DNA from: Bacteroidales bacterium
GTDB lineage: Bacteria; Bacteroidota; Bacteroidia; Bacteroidales; Muribaculaceae
Assembly: GCA_004552395.1 (NCBI GenBank)
Contig: SFOK01000072.1
Coordinates: forward strand, 1-9,187
Length of the DNA: 9,187 nt
Direction: 5' to 3'
Shown here: positions 1-7,153 of the stretch, piece by piece
Layout of the letters: each line of letters starts with the position of its first letter
Position numbering within the stretch: the stretch's first letter is position 1
Notes under the pieces: model-generated
The model's database searches: none
The model's input: the letters and a program-made list of their open reading frames with translations, nothing else
What the model was told of the DNA's origin: nothing
Position numbers and translations under genes: made by a program

Positions 1-166
1 CGAGTTCGTCCATCTTGGCTTTCTTCAGACAGATACCTTTGTTTTTGAGGCATTTGCAGATTTTGCTGCGTGTGTCTTTACCTTTCTCGGGGGCTAAAAG
101 AAGACCTACTGCGGCGCCGGCTACAGCTCCGCCTACTACTGCCATAATAATGTGAATGGGTTTCAT
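1..166 (-). CDS. YtxH domain-containing small membrane protein, 3' end outside window
   Basis: The minus strand reads from an ATG at 166-164 through 55 codons and off the left edge without a stop, so the C-terminus is missing. The N-terminus is a glycine/alanine-rich hydrophobic segment (about residues 5-25). It is followed by LLLAPEKGKDTRSKI (residues 22-36), which matches the conserved 'GLLLAPxxGxxTRxKI' stretch of the YtxH-like family. Proteins of this family are small, single-pass and often stress-associated, and their biochemical role is not established. The visible tail is lysine-rich and carries three cysteines (C37, C39, C46), which I do not regard as typical for the family. The gene is divergent from uvrA. 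No Shine-Dalgarno is seen before the ATG, as is usual in Bacteroidetes. The family call is fairly secure; any function is unknown. Confidence 0.75.
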   Translation of the reverse strand, partial: MKPIHIIMAVVGGAVAGAAVGLLLAPEKGKDTRSKICKCLKNKGICLKKAKMDEL

Positions 167-483
167 AATCGTGAGTTTTATTTAGTTAAAGTTTTTCTTA
201 TTTCCGGTACTAAGGATTTTGTGTCCCGAAGGCTCCTGTTTCCGATATGCCTCGGTTCACCTTTCTTTACCTTTCGTTTGCATTTATAACGTATTTACCC
301 CCTGCAATTGTTTATTTCCCTCCTAGAAAATTTTCATCACTTTTCGCCCATAGCCTGATAATATACCTGCGAAAGCTCTACGACCGCAATTTTTAGGCAG
401 AAAATCAGTTATTATATAGATAGGGTTGCCGCTTCCCGACACGGATGCCGGCCCCGGAGACTCTTCTCACTCACAGATTACAC
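167..483. other. Divergent intergenic region between the YtxH-type gene and uvrA
   Basis: This 317-bp region is clearly more AT-rich than the flanking genes and holds no convincing coding sequence or RNA gene. It must contain the promoters for both divergent genes. The best uvrA candidate is TAGGGTTG at 421-428, which matches the Bacteroidetes -7 element TAnnTTTG except at one position. No TTG lies at the expected distance upstream, so this is weak. For the minus-strand gene I found no element better than partial matches. No inverted repeat strong enough to suggest an operator, for example an SOS-type box, was found by eye. Confidence 0.6.
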
Positions 484-3312
484 ATGAACAGCAAAAACAT
501 ACAGATAAAAGGAGCCCGGGTAAACAATCTCAAGAACATCGATCTGGAGATTCCTCGCAACAAATTCATAGTCATCACCGGTGTGAGCGGTTCGGGCAAA
601 TCGTCGCTCGCCTTCGACACGCTCTACGCCGAGGGACAGCGGCGCTACGTTGAGTCGCTCTCGGCTTACGCACGGCAGTTTCTGGGCCGTATGCAGAAGC
701 CGGAGTGCGACTATATCAAGGGGTTGCCGCCGGCAATTGCCATAGAGCAGAAAGTCAGCACGCGCAACCCGCGCAGTACAGTGGGTACATCCTCGGAGAT
801 CTACGACTACCTGCGTATGCTCTTCGCCCGCGTAGGCCATACTATCTCGCCGGTCAGCGGCCGCGAGGTCAAAAAAGAGACTATCGACAATATCGTCGAC
901 TCTGTTTCGTCTCTCCCGGAAGGGACCCGCATAGCCGTGCTCACGGAGATCTCTCTCCCGGCCGGACGCAAGCTCGAACAGCAGCTCGACATATACCGCC
1001 AGGAGGGTTACAGCCGCCTCGAACGCGACGGCGAGTTCCTGGAGATCAACGACCTGCTCGACGATAAGGCGGCCCTGAAGAAGGCGCGCCCCAAGCAGCT
1101 GCATCTGCTCATAGACCGTCTGGCCGTCAGCTCCGACAGCGACGAGATAAGCCGTCTGGCCGACTCGCTTGAGACGGCCTACTTCGAAGGCCACGACGAG
1201 TGCATCGTCAAGATATGGAACCCGGACCGCACCGTGGAGGAACGCCGCTATTCAAAGCGCTTCAGTGCCGACGGCATTGATTTCCCGGAGCCCACGGACC
1301 TCATGTTCAATTTCAACAATCCTTACGGTGCATGCCCCACTTGCGAAGGTTTCGGCAAGGTGCTCGGTATCGACGAGAATCTTGTGGTGCCTGACCGCAC
1401 GCTCTCTGTCTACGAGGATGCTGTGCAGTGCTGGCGCGGCGAGAAGATGAGTGAGTGGAAACATGAGCTCGTGCGCCTCGCATCGCGCTACGGATTCCCT
1501 ATCCACACCCCCTACGCCCGCCTCACCAAGGAGCAGCGCGATTTTCTCTGGCACGGCAAAGGATCATGGAACGGCATCGACGGCTTCTTCAAATGGGTGG
1601 ACCAGAACCAGTATAAGATTCAGTACCGAGTGCTCAAGGCCCGCTACCGCGGCAAGACGGTCTGCCCGGAATGTGGCGGCTCGCGTCTGCGCAAGGAGGC
1701 GCAGTATGTGAAGGTGGGCGGCCACAGCATCGGCGAGCTCGTCAGGATGCCGGTCTCTGAGCTTAGAATCTTCTTCCGCGACCTGCAGCTCTCCGAGAGC
1801 GAGACCAGGATCGCTCAGCGACTTCTCACCGAGATACGCAACCGTCTCGGCTTCCTCGACGACGTGGGCCTCGGCTACCTCACCCTCGACCGCCTCTCCA
1901 ACACTCTCTCGGGCGGCGAGAGCCAGCGCATCAACCTGGCTACCTCGCTCGGTTCCAGCCTCGTGGGCTCGCTCTATATCCTCGACGAGCCCTCCATCGG
2001 CCTGCATCCGCGCGACACCGACCGGCTTATCCGTGTGCTCCGGCAGCTCAGGAACCTTGGCAACACGGTGGTGGTGGTTGAACACGACGAGGAGATCATG
2101 CGCATGGCCGACTATATAATCGACATTGGCAGGGATGCCGGACGTCTGGGCGGCAATATCGTTTTCAGCGGCACTCTCGGCGACGCTCTGAGCCATCCGG
2201 AGCAGGCGCCCGACTCCTACACCATCTCGTACCTCACGGGCCGCGAGAAGGTCTCCTACGACCCTCTGCGCAAGCCGTGGAAGAAGTCGGTGACGGTCCA
2301 CGGCGCCATGGAGAATAATCTCAAGGGTATCGACGTGGGGTTCCCGCTCGGCGTCATGACGGTGGTCACGGGCGTGAGCGGCTCGGGAAAATCCACTCTG
2401 GTGCGCGAGGTCCTCTACAAGGCTCTCCTGCGGCATTTCGGCGAACCCACCGACGCTCCGGGCGCCCACAAGAAGCTCTCGGGCAACCTCTCCGACATAG
2501 CCAGGGTGGAGTTCGTGGACCAGAACCCCATAGGCACTTCATCGCGCTCCAACCCGGCCACTTACCTCAAGGCGTTCGACGAGATACGTCAGCTCATGGC
2601 CTCCATGCAGGGCGCCAAGCAGATGGGCTACACACCGGCGTTCTTCTCGTTCAATGCCGACGGAGGCCGCTGCGAGGAGTGCAAGGGCGAAGGCGTCACC
2701 ACTATCCCCATGCAGTTCATGGCCGATATACGCATACCTTGCGAAGCGTGCGGCGGCAAACGTTTCAAGCACGACATCCTGGAAATCGAATACCGAGGCA
2801 TGAACATCGCCGACATTCTCGACATGACGGTGGACCGCGCCATCGAATTCTTCGGCAAGGAGAGCAACAGCTCCACCCGCAAGATCCTCAGGCGTCTGCA
2901 GCCGTTGCAGGACGTCGGCCTCGGCTACGTGAAGCTCGGCCAGTCGAGCTCCAAGCTTTCGGGCGGCGAGAGCCAACGCGTCAAGCTGGCGAGCTTCCTG
3001 GCTCAGGAATCGCCCGAGCCTACCCTCTTCATCTTCGACGAGCCCACCACGGGCCTCCATTTCCACGACATTGCCACTCTGCTCGACTCGCTACGGCGCC
3101 TCATCGACAAGGGCCACACTGTGCTTATCATCGAACATAATCTCGATGTGATCAAGGCGGCCGACTGGGTTATCGACATAGGCCCTGAGGGAGGCGAGGC
3201 CGGCGGCTCGCTCGTGGCTGCCGGCACTCCCGAACAGATTGCCGCCACTGAGAGTTCCTACACGGGCCGCTACCTCCGCGACAAACTCGACGCCTCGCCG
3301 GGGCCGAAGTAA
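484..3312 (+). CDS. uvrA: Excinuclease ABC subunit A (UvrA), nucleotide excision repair damage sensor
   Basis: UvrA is the DNA-damage-recognising ATPase that dimerises, scans DNA and loads UvrB in nucleotide excision repair. The 942-residue product has the complete class I layout. Walker A1 (GVSGSGKS) is at residues 33-40, followed by an intact UvrB-binding/insertion region at roughly 115-390. A zinc site has CPTC at 284-287 and CPEC at 394-397. ABC signature 1 (LSGGE) is at 475-479 and Walker B1 (LDEPSIGLH) at 500-508. Walker A2 is at 630-637. The damage-sensing C-terminal zinc finger has CEEC at 730-733 and CEAC at 753-756. Signature 2 is at 825-829 and Walker B2 (FDEPTTGLH) at 851-859. I chose ATG 484 because the family conservation (NIQIKGARVNNLKNID) begins just after it. 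An in-frame ATG at 445 would add 13 unconserved residues. Length is normal and nothing is broken. Confidence 0.97.
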   Translation: MNSKNIQIKGARVNNLKNIDLEIPRNKFIVITGVSGSGKSSLAFDTLYAEGQRRYVESLSAYARQFLGRMQKPECDYIKGLPPAIAIEQKVSTRNPRSTVGTSSEIYDYLRMLFARVGHTISPVSGREVKKETIDNIVDSVSSLPEGTRIAVLTEISLPAGRKLEQQLDIYRQEGYSRLERDGEFLEINDLLDDKAALKKARPKQLHLLIDRLAVSSDSDEISRLADSLETAYFEGHDECIVKIWNPDRTVEERRYSKRFSADGIDFPEPTDLMFNFNNPYGACPTCEGFGKVLGIDENLVVPDRTLSVYEDAVQCWRGEKMSEWKHELVRLASRYGFPIHTPYARLTKEQRDFLWHGKGSWNGIDGFFKWVDQNQYKIQYRVLKARYRGKTVCPECGGSRLRKEAQYVKVGGHSIGELVRMPVSELRIFFRDLQLSESETRIAQRLLTEIRNRLGFLDDVGLGYLTLDRLSNTLSGGESQRINLATSLGSSLVGSLYILDEPSIGLHPRDTDRLIRVLRQLRNLGNTVVVVEHDEEIMRMADYIIDIGRDAGRLGGNIVFSGTLGDALSHPEQAPDSYTISYLTGREKVSYDPLRKPWKKSVTVHGAMENNLKGIDVGFPLGVMTVVTGVSGSGKSTLVREVLYKALLRHFGEPTDAPGAHKKLSGNLSDIARVEFVDQNPIGTSSRSNPATYLKAFDEIRQLMASMQGAKQMGYTPAFFSFNADGGRCEECKGEGVTTIPMQFMADIRIPCEACGGKRFKHDILEIEYRGMNIADILDMTVDRAIEFFGKESNSSTRKILRRLQPLQDVGLGYVKLGQSSSKLSGGESQRVKLASFLAQESPEPTLFIFDEPTTGLHFHDIATLLDSLRRLIDKGHTVLIIEHNLDVIKAADWVIDIGPEGGEAGGSLVAAGTPEQIAATESSYTGRYLRDKLDASPGPK

Positions 3313-3397
3313 ACAGCGCCGAAATACCACCGCCTCCTCTCTCCGATATCTGCCTTATAAACAGCCCTTTCAGAACCTACAAAATACGTCCGCTGAT

Positions 3398-3829
3398 ATG
3401 AAAAAAGCGTTCTACATTCTGATCATAGTCTTTGCCGCAGCTGCCGTTGCTTCGTGCGGCGAGAAGTCGAAGCAGAGCAAGCCAGACAGTCGGCAGACAG
3501 CCGAACTGTGCCGCCGCATCGTGGATCTCTACAACTGCTATTCCGACACGCTGGAGCTCTACACCGACTCTGCCTCGATCGACTCCATAGCCTGTATCTT
3601 CGACGACCGCCTGCGGCGCCTGTACCTCGAATTCCCGGCCGGCCTCGATGCCAACCTCTCCGAAGCGGAGAACGATTCCATTTGGCGTGTGGCTCAGCGC
3701 TACATCCGTCTGCGCAGCCGCATGTTCGCTCACCCGGCCGACTCCTTGGTCGCCGACTCCTTACCGACCGATTCGCTTCCTGGCGCTCCGGCCCGCGTCC
3801 CGGCTCCGGCCGCCGCTCCGGTCCGCTGA
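3398..3829 (+). CDS. Small predicted lipoprotein of unknown function
   Basis: I do not recognise this 143-residue protein. It begins with a clear type II signal peptide: MKKAFYIL, a hydrophobic stretch to residue 18, then VASC with the lipidated cysteine at position 20. A lipid-anchored envelope location is therefore likely. The mature part (about 30-110) is charged and predicted helical, with several aspartate/tyrosine/arginine residues and three further cysteines (C38, C47, C66). The C-terminus is low-complexity: three tandem five-residue units (ADSLV, ADSLP, TDSLP; residues 114-128) run into a Pro/Ala-rich tail. The start at 3398 is chosen because it gives a perfect lipoprotein signal. A longer in-frame start at 3239 would overlap uvrA and bury the signal. 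The gene lies 85 bp after uvrA and may be read from it, since no separate promoter was seen. Confidence 0.8.
   Translation: MKKAFYILIIVFAAAAVASCGEKSKQSKPDSRQTAELCRRIVDLYNCYSDTLELYTDSASIDSIACIFDDRLRRLYLEFPAGLDANLSEAENDSIWRVAQRYIRLRSRMFAHPADSLVADSLPTDSLPGAPARVPAPAAAPVR
3737..3781 (+). repeat. Three 15-bp tandem units encoding (A/T)DSL(V/P)
   Basis: The units are 3737-3751, 3752-3766 and 3767-3781. The first two share their first 11 bases exactly (GCCGACTCCTT). The third is degenerate at the DNA level but encodes the same TDSLP pattern. The repeat is in frame in the lipoprotein gene just before its Pro/Ala-rich tail and looks like an expanded linker. Confidence 0.7.
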
Positions 3830-3838
3830 GAAAGATTG

Positions 3839-3869
3839 TTGCGCGTGCGGGGATTTTTTTGTAACTTCG
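3839..3869 (+). promoter_or_regulatory. Bacteroidetes-type promoter for the flavodiiron protein gene
   Basis: TTG at 3839-3841 (-33 element) is separated by 20 bp from TAACTTCG at 3862-3869. The latter matches the Bacteroidetes -7 consensus TAnnTTTG at all but one position. A T-run precedes the -7 box. Transcription would start at about 3873-3876, giving a leader of about 40 nt to the ATG at 3916. The element begins 10 bp after the lipoprotein stop codon, so it separates the flavodiiron gene from the uvrA/lipoprotein unit. This is a consensus match by eye only. Confidence 0.55.
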
Positions 3870-3884
3870 CGACTGATACCAAGC

Positions 3885-3903
3885 GTCTGCTTCTTCGGCA
3901 GGC
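3885..3903 (+). promoter_or_regulatory. Small leader hairpin before the flavodiiron protein gene
   Basis: GTCTGC (3885-3890) can pair with GCAGGC (3898-3903), including one G-T wobble, around the 7-nt loop TTCTTCG. It lies within the predicted 5' leader, ending 12 nt before the start codon. A six-pair stem is short and may be chance, and no known riboswitch is recognised. Confidence 0.2.
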
Positions 3904-3915
3904 AAATATATAGTC

Positions 3916-5106
3916 ATGAACATCAAGCAGCTTACCGGCGGCGTCTTTTACGTGGGCGTCAACGACCGCACTACGGTGCATTTCGAAGGACTTTGGGATC
4001 TTCCCAAAGGTGTCAGCTACAACTCTTATATCGTGGCCGGAGAGAAAACGGCCCTCATCGACACGGTGGCTATCGGCAGCATCGGCGAGTATCTCGCCAA
4101 CGTGCTCAGTGTCACCGACTCGGTGGATTATCTGATCGTGAACCACATGGAGCCTGACCATTCTGGCGCTCTGCCGGAGATCGCAGCCCGCTTCCCGGGC
4201 CTCCGTATCGTGGCCGACAAGATCGCCATCGGCATGATCAAGGGCTTTTACGGCATCACGGACGAAAGCCGTTTTCTGGAAGTAAAAGACGGCGACACGC
4301 TCGATCTGGGCGGCGGCAAACTCCTCTCTTTCCACCTCACTCCTATGGTGCACTGGCCGGAGACTATGATGACTTATCTCGCCTCGGAACAGATGCTCTT
4401 CTCTGGCGATGCTTTCGGCACTTTCGGCGCGCTCAACGGGGCCGTGACGGACGACCGCTGCGATGTGGATTACTATGAGGCTGAGATGCGCCGGTACTAC
4501 GCCGCTATCGTGGGCAAATACAGTCCGTTCGTACAGAAGGCCCTCAAGAAGCTCGCCGGACTCCCGCTCGGCTACATCTGCTCGACCCACGGCCCTGTCT
4601 GGCACCGCGAGATAGCGCGTATCGTCGACATTTACGACCGCATGAGCCGACAGGAGACCGAGGAGGGCGTGGTGATCGTCTACGGCTCCATGTACGGCAA
4701 CACGGGCAAGCTTGTCGACTCTCTCGCCGTGGCTATGAATCAGGAGGGCGTAGACAAGGTGCGGGTCTTCAACGCAGGCGAGACGGGCCTGAGCTTTATC
4801 CTCTCGGAGGTGTGGCGCTACAAGGGCCTTATCGTAGCCTCTCCCACATACAGCATGGATCTCTTCCCGCCCGTCGAGGCGTTCATGAAGGCTATCGAGA
4901 TACGCGAGATGAAGAATCATGTAGGCGCTGCTCTCGGCTCGTTCGCCTGGGCTCCGGGCATTGCTGCCAAAAAGATCGAGGAGCGCATGGCAGCTCTCGG
5001 TATGCCGCTCGTCGGCCGATATTCAATGAAGATGGCACCCGACGCTTCTTCGGATACCGCACTCAAACAGATTGCCGTCGAAATGGCTGCGGCCGTTAAA
5101 GCGTGA
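3916..5106 (+). CDS. Flavodiiron protein (A-type flavoprotein), O2/NO reductase
   Basis: Flavodiiron proteins are cytoplasmic enzymes of anaerobes that reduce O2 to water and/or NO to N2O using a diiron site and FMN. The 396-residue product has the two-domain, class A length. The N-terminal metallo-beta-lactamase-like domain (about 1-245) carries the diiron ligand set H77-x-E79-x-D81 (in HMEPDHSG), H146, D165 (SGDAFG) and H225 (STHGP). The C-terminal flavodoxin domain (about 250-396) has the FMN phosphate loop GSMYGNT at 257-263 and SPTY at 309-312. All six expected iron ligands are present, so it should be active. No fused or adjacent rubredoxin is seen, so the electron donor must be encoded elsewhere. 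A Bacteroidetes promoter precedes it, and its stop codon overlaps the next start as TGATG. Sequence alone does not settle O2 versus NO preference. Confidence 0.95.
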   Translation: MNIKQLTGGVFYVGVNDRTTVHFEGLWDLPKGVSYNSYIVAGEKTALIDTVAIGSIGEYLANVLSVTDSVDYLIVNHMEPDHSGALPEIAARFPGLRIVADKIAIGMIKGFYGITDESRFLEVKDGDTLDLGGGKLLSFHLTPMVHWPETMMTYLASEQMLFSGDAFGTFGALNGAVTDDRCDVDYYEAEMRRYYAAIVGKYSPFVQKALKKLAGLPLGYICSTHGPVWHREIARIVDIYDRMSRQETEEGVVIVYGSMYGNTGKLVDSLAVAMNQEGVDKVRVFNAGETGLSFILSEVWRYKGLIVASPTYSMDLFPPVEAFMKAIEIREMKNHVGAALGSFAWAPGIAAKKIEERMAALGMPLVGRYSMKMAPDASSDTALKQIAVEMAAAVKA

Positions 5107-5717
5107 TGTCTAAACCCGTTTCGGATCTTATATCTCCTGTGGAGACACACCCCTGGGAGCCGTTCATACCCGATGGTGCCAGGGTGCTCATTATGGGCAC
5201 CTTCCCTCCGGGCCGCCACCGCTGGAGCATGGATTTCTATTACCCGAACCGCACCAACGACTTCTGGAAGATGTGCGGGCTGCTTTTCTCGGGCGACCCG
5301 GCTGCGCTGCTTCTTCCGGGGTCGAAGGACTTCGACCCTGACAAGATCAGGCGGCTGCTCACGGAGAAAAAGATTGCCCTTCACGACACTTGCCACAAGA
5401 TACGCCGGTTGCGCGGCAACGCCTCCGACAAGTATCTGGAGATAGTGGAGCCGGTGGACCTTCGCTCGCTCCTCGACCGTATGCCTCTCTGCTCCACGAT
5501 AGCCACTACGGGAGAGAAAGCGGCCGGTGTGGTGGCCTCTCTCACCGCGACAGAGCCTCCCGCCATGGGCGCGTGGACTCAAGGAGATCTCACCTCTGAC
5601 CCAAGGCAGCTCACGATATGGCGTATGCCCTCCACAAGCCGCGCCTATCCGCTCCCTCTCGAAAAGAAAGCCGAATATTACGCGCTCCTCTTCCGCTCCT
5701 GCGGTGTGCTCCCCTGA
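5106..5717 (+). CDS. Uracil-DNA glycosylase superfamily protein, possibly hypoxanthine-DNA glycosylase-like
   Basis: This 203-residue protein has the UDG-superfamily plan. Motif 1 is VLIMGTFPPG (27-36) and motif 2 is MPSTSRAYP (174-182), where other families have NPSxxS-type loops. Between them, FYYPNRTNDFW (44-54) resembles the 'YYxHPRNxFW' stretch of the family 6 (hypoxanthine-DNA glycosylase) group, so N51 is the best candidate for its conserved asparagine. The usual catalytic Asp/Asn of motif 1 in families 1 and 2 is replaced by phenylalanine (F33). Such enzymes excise deaminated bases in base excision repair, but the substrate here is inferred. ATG 5106 is chosen over GTG 5103. It shares one base with the stop codon of the flavodiiron gene (TGATG), which implies translational coupling. 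The superfamily is fairly sure; family and substrate are moderate at best. Confidence 0.85.
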   Translation: MSKPVSDLISPVETHPWEPFIPDGARVLIMGTFPPGRHRWSMDFYYPNRTNDFWKMCGLLFSGDPAALLLPGSKDFDPDKIRRLLTEKKIALHDTCHKIRRLRGNASDKYLEIVEPVDLRSLLDRMPLCSTIATTGEKAAGVVASLTATEPPAMGAWTQGDLTSDPRQLTIWRMPSTSRAYPLPLEKKAEYYALLFRSCGVLP

Positions 5718-5757
5718 GCGGGCCGGCGCCTCCTAATCAGTAACTTAACAGTAAAGA

Positions 5758-6438
5758 ATGGAAACACTTTTACTTCAGATACCCGATGCTCAAGGCATTT
5801 TCAACTATTTTGTGGAGAATGCCAGCTATCTGTTTGTATTCATCTTCATGGTGATCGAGAGTTCGTTCATCCCCTTCCCTTCGGAAGTGATCGTGCCGCC
5901 TGCCGTCTATCTGGCTTGCGTCAACACCGGCGCCGGAGCCTCCATGAGCCCTTATGTGGTGGTGATTGTGGCCACACTCGGTGCGCTCGTGGGCGCCTAT
6001 ATAAACTATTTCCTGGCTCTCTGGATTGGCAAACCTGTTGTCTACAGTTTCGCCGATTCGAGGATAGGCCATGCCTGTCTTCTGAACCGGCAGAAGGTGG
6101 AGAAAGCAGAGAAATATTTCGCCGACCACGGCGCCGCCTCCACATTCATAGGCCGTCTGATTCCGGCTGTTCGTCAGCTCATCTCCATACCGGCGGGCCT
6201 CTCGCGCATGAACCTGCTCAAATTCTCAGTCTTCACCTTTGCCGGTGCACTGATCTGGAACAGCGTGCTCGGCGCTCTCGGTTGGTGGCTATCCACAACA
6301 GTGCCGGTGGACCAGCTCTTCACAAGCATAGAGAAGTACAATAAATATCTCTCCTGGGCGGGTCTGGCGCTTCTGCTCATCTGCGTGGCTTTAATTGTCT
6401 ACAAGGCCTGCTCGCGCAAGCATAAAGAAGCCGAGTGA
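5758..6438 (+). CDS. DedA/SNARE-associated-type inner membrane protein
   Basis: The 226-residue product matches the DedA (VTT/SNARE-associated) family. These polytopic membrane proteins are implicated in lipid-carrier (undecaprenyl phosphate) or phospholipid translocation and in envelope homeostasis. Visible family marks are: ESSFIPFPSE (34-43) with acidic residues E34 and E43 in the re-entrant region; a glycine-rich membrane segment at 75-92 (GALVGAYINYFLALWIG); and FIGRLIPAVRQLISIPAG (130-147) with R133, P136 and R139, which are characteristic of the second re-entrant loop. Hydrophobic helices follow at about 155-180 and 198-215, then a basic tail. Length is typical. The gene lies 40 bp after the glycosylase gene, without an obvious promoter or terminator. 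The transported substrate of this member cannot be inferred from sequence. Confidence 0.92.
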   Translation: METLLLQIPDAQGIFNYFVENASYLFVFIFMVIESSFIPFPSEVIVPPAVYLACVNTGAGASMSPYVVVIVATLGALVGAYINYFLALWIGKPVVYSFADSRIGHACLLNRQKVEKAEKYFADHGAASTFIGRLIPAVRQLISIPAGLSRMNLLKFSVFTFAGALIWNSVLGALGWWLSTTVPVDQLFTSIEKYNKYLSWAGLALLLICVALIVYKACSRKHKEAE

Positions 6439-6470
6439 TTTCCCACCTTTTCCCTTAAACCCAAAAGACT

Positions 6471-6490
6471 AACCCCGCATAACCCTGCAT
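6471..6490 (+). repeat. Two adjacent 10-bp direct repeats just before rpe
   Basis: AACCCCGCAT (6471-6480) is followed directly by AACCCTGCAT (6481-6490), with one mismatch. The pair ends three bases before the rpe start codon, in the short gap after the DedA gene. It could be a slippage duplication or a binding site; nothing in the sequence decides which. Confidence 0.6.
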
Positions 6491-6493
6491 ACA

Positions 6494-7138
6494 ATGGAAG
6501 TATCCCCCTCGCTGCTGTCAGCCAATTTCGCCAACATCCTGCCCGATCTGGAAATGATCAACTGCTCGCAGGCCGATTATCTGCATCTCGATGTGATGGA
6601 CGGCGTGTTCGTGCCCAACATATCTTTCGGCTTCCCGGTCATGAAAGCCGTGGCCAAGCATTGCAGTAAGCCGCTCGACGTGCATCTCATGATTGTGGAA
6701 CCGCAGAAATGGATCTCTCAGGTGCGCGACCTCGGCGCCGAGTATATGAATGTGCATCAGGAGGTCTGCCCGCATCTTCACTCTGTGGTGCAGCAGATAC
6801 ACCGCGCCGGCATGAAGGCGGCCGTGACGCTCAACCCTGCCACTCCGGTGGCTACCCTCACCGACATTGTCGAGGATCTCGACATGGTGCTTCTCATGAG
6901 CGTCAACCCGGGCTTCGGCGGTCAGCCTTTCATTGAGCACACGCTCAAGAAGACCCGCGCACTGCGCTGCCTCATCGATGAGACGGGCTCCCACGCCAAA
7001 ATCGAGATCGACGGAGGCGTCAACCGCGAGACGGCTCCGGGACTGGCCCAGGCGGGTGCCGATATACTCGTGGCGGGCAGCTATGTCTTCGGCGCCCCTG
7101 ACCCTTTGGACCGCATCGCTTTCCTCAAAAATCTGTAA
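6494..7138 (+). CDS. rpe: Ribulose-phosphate 3-epimerase
   Basis: Rpe interconverts D-ribulose 5-phosphate and D-xylulose 5-phosphate in the non-oxidative pentose phosphate pathway, in the cytoplasm. The 214-residue TIM-barrel protein carries the standard motifs. SPSLLSANF is at the start of strand 1. HLDVMDGVFVPN (31-42) holds metal/catalytic residues H31 and D33, and DVHLM (62-66) holds H64. VNPGFGGQ (137-144) is the phosphate/substrate loop. IEIDGGVN (170-177) has the second catalytic aspartate D173, and the final phosphate-binding loop GSYVFG is at 195-200. Both catalytic aspartates and the metal ligands are intact. It lies 55 bp after the DedA gene and 15 bp before the ABC ATPase gene, so cotranscription is likely, although the functions look unrelated. 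Confidence 0.96.
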   Translation: MEVSPSLLSANFANILPDLEMINCSQADYLHLDVMDGVFVPNISFGFPVMKAVAKHCSKPLDVHLMIVEPQKWISQVRDLGAEYMNVHQEVCPHLHSVVQQIHRAGMKAAVTLNPATPVATLTDIVEDLDMVLLMSVNPGFGGQPFIEHTLKKTRALRCLIDETGSHAKIEIDGGVNRETAPGLAQAGADILVAGSYVFGAPDPLDRIAFLKNL

Positions 7139-7153
7139 CTCATCTACCTTCAA

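Noticed and set aside
421..428. TAGGGTTG as a confident uvrA promoter
   Set aside because: It is only one base off the -7 consensus, but no TTG is found at the required spacing, so it is kept as a remark in the intergenic entry only.
445..483. Upstream in-frame ATG as the uvrA start
   Set aside because: It adds 13 residues with no resemblance to the UvrA N-terminus, whereas conservation begins just after ATG 484.
1564..2469. Long minus-strand open frame (301 codons) inside uvrA
   Set aside because: It lies wholly antisense to a conserved gene. Its translation is His/Arg/Ala/Val-rich without any motif, as expected from the high-GC codon bias of uvrA.
3239..3397. Longer start for the lipoprotein gene overlapping uvrA
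   Set aside because: It would put 53 Arg/Thr-rich residues in front of a complete lipoprotein signal peptide and overlap uvrA by 74 bp.
3824..3860. Rho-independent terminator (CCGC ... GCGG followed by seven T)
   Set aside because: The possible stem is four to five pairs with a loop of about 20 nt. The T-run is better explained as part of the promoter just before the TAACTTCG box.
3730..4920. Minus-strand open frame of 396 codons, the same length as the flavodiiron protein
   Set aside because: The equal length is coincidence. The translation is low-complexity (His/Val/Asp/Arg-rich), motif-free, and covers parts of two well-supported plus-strand genes.
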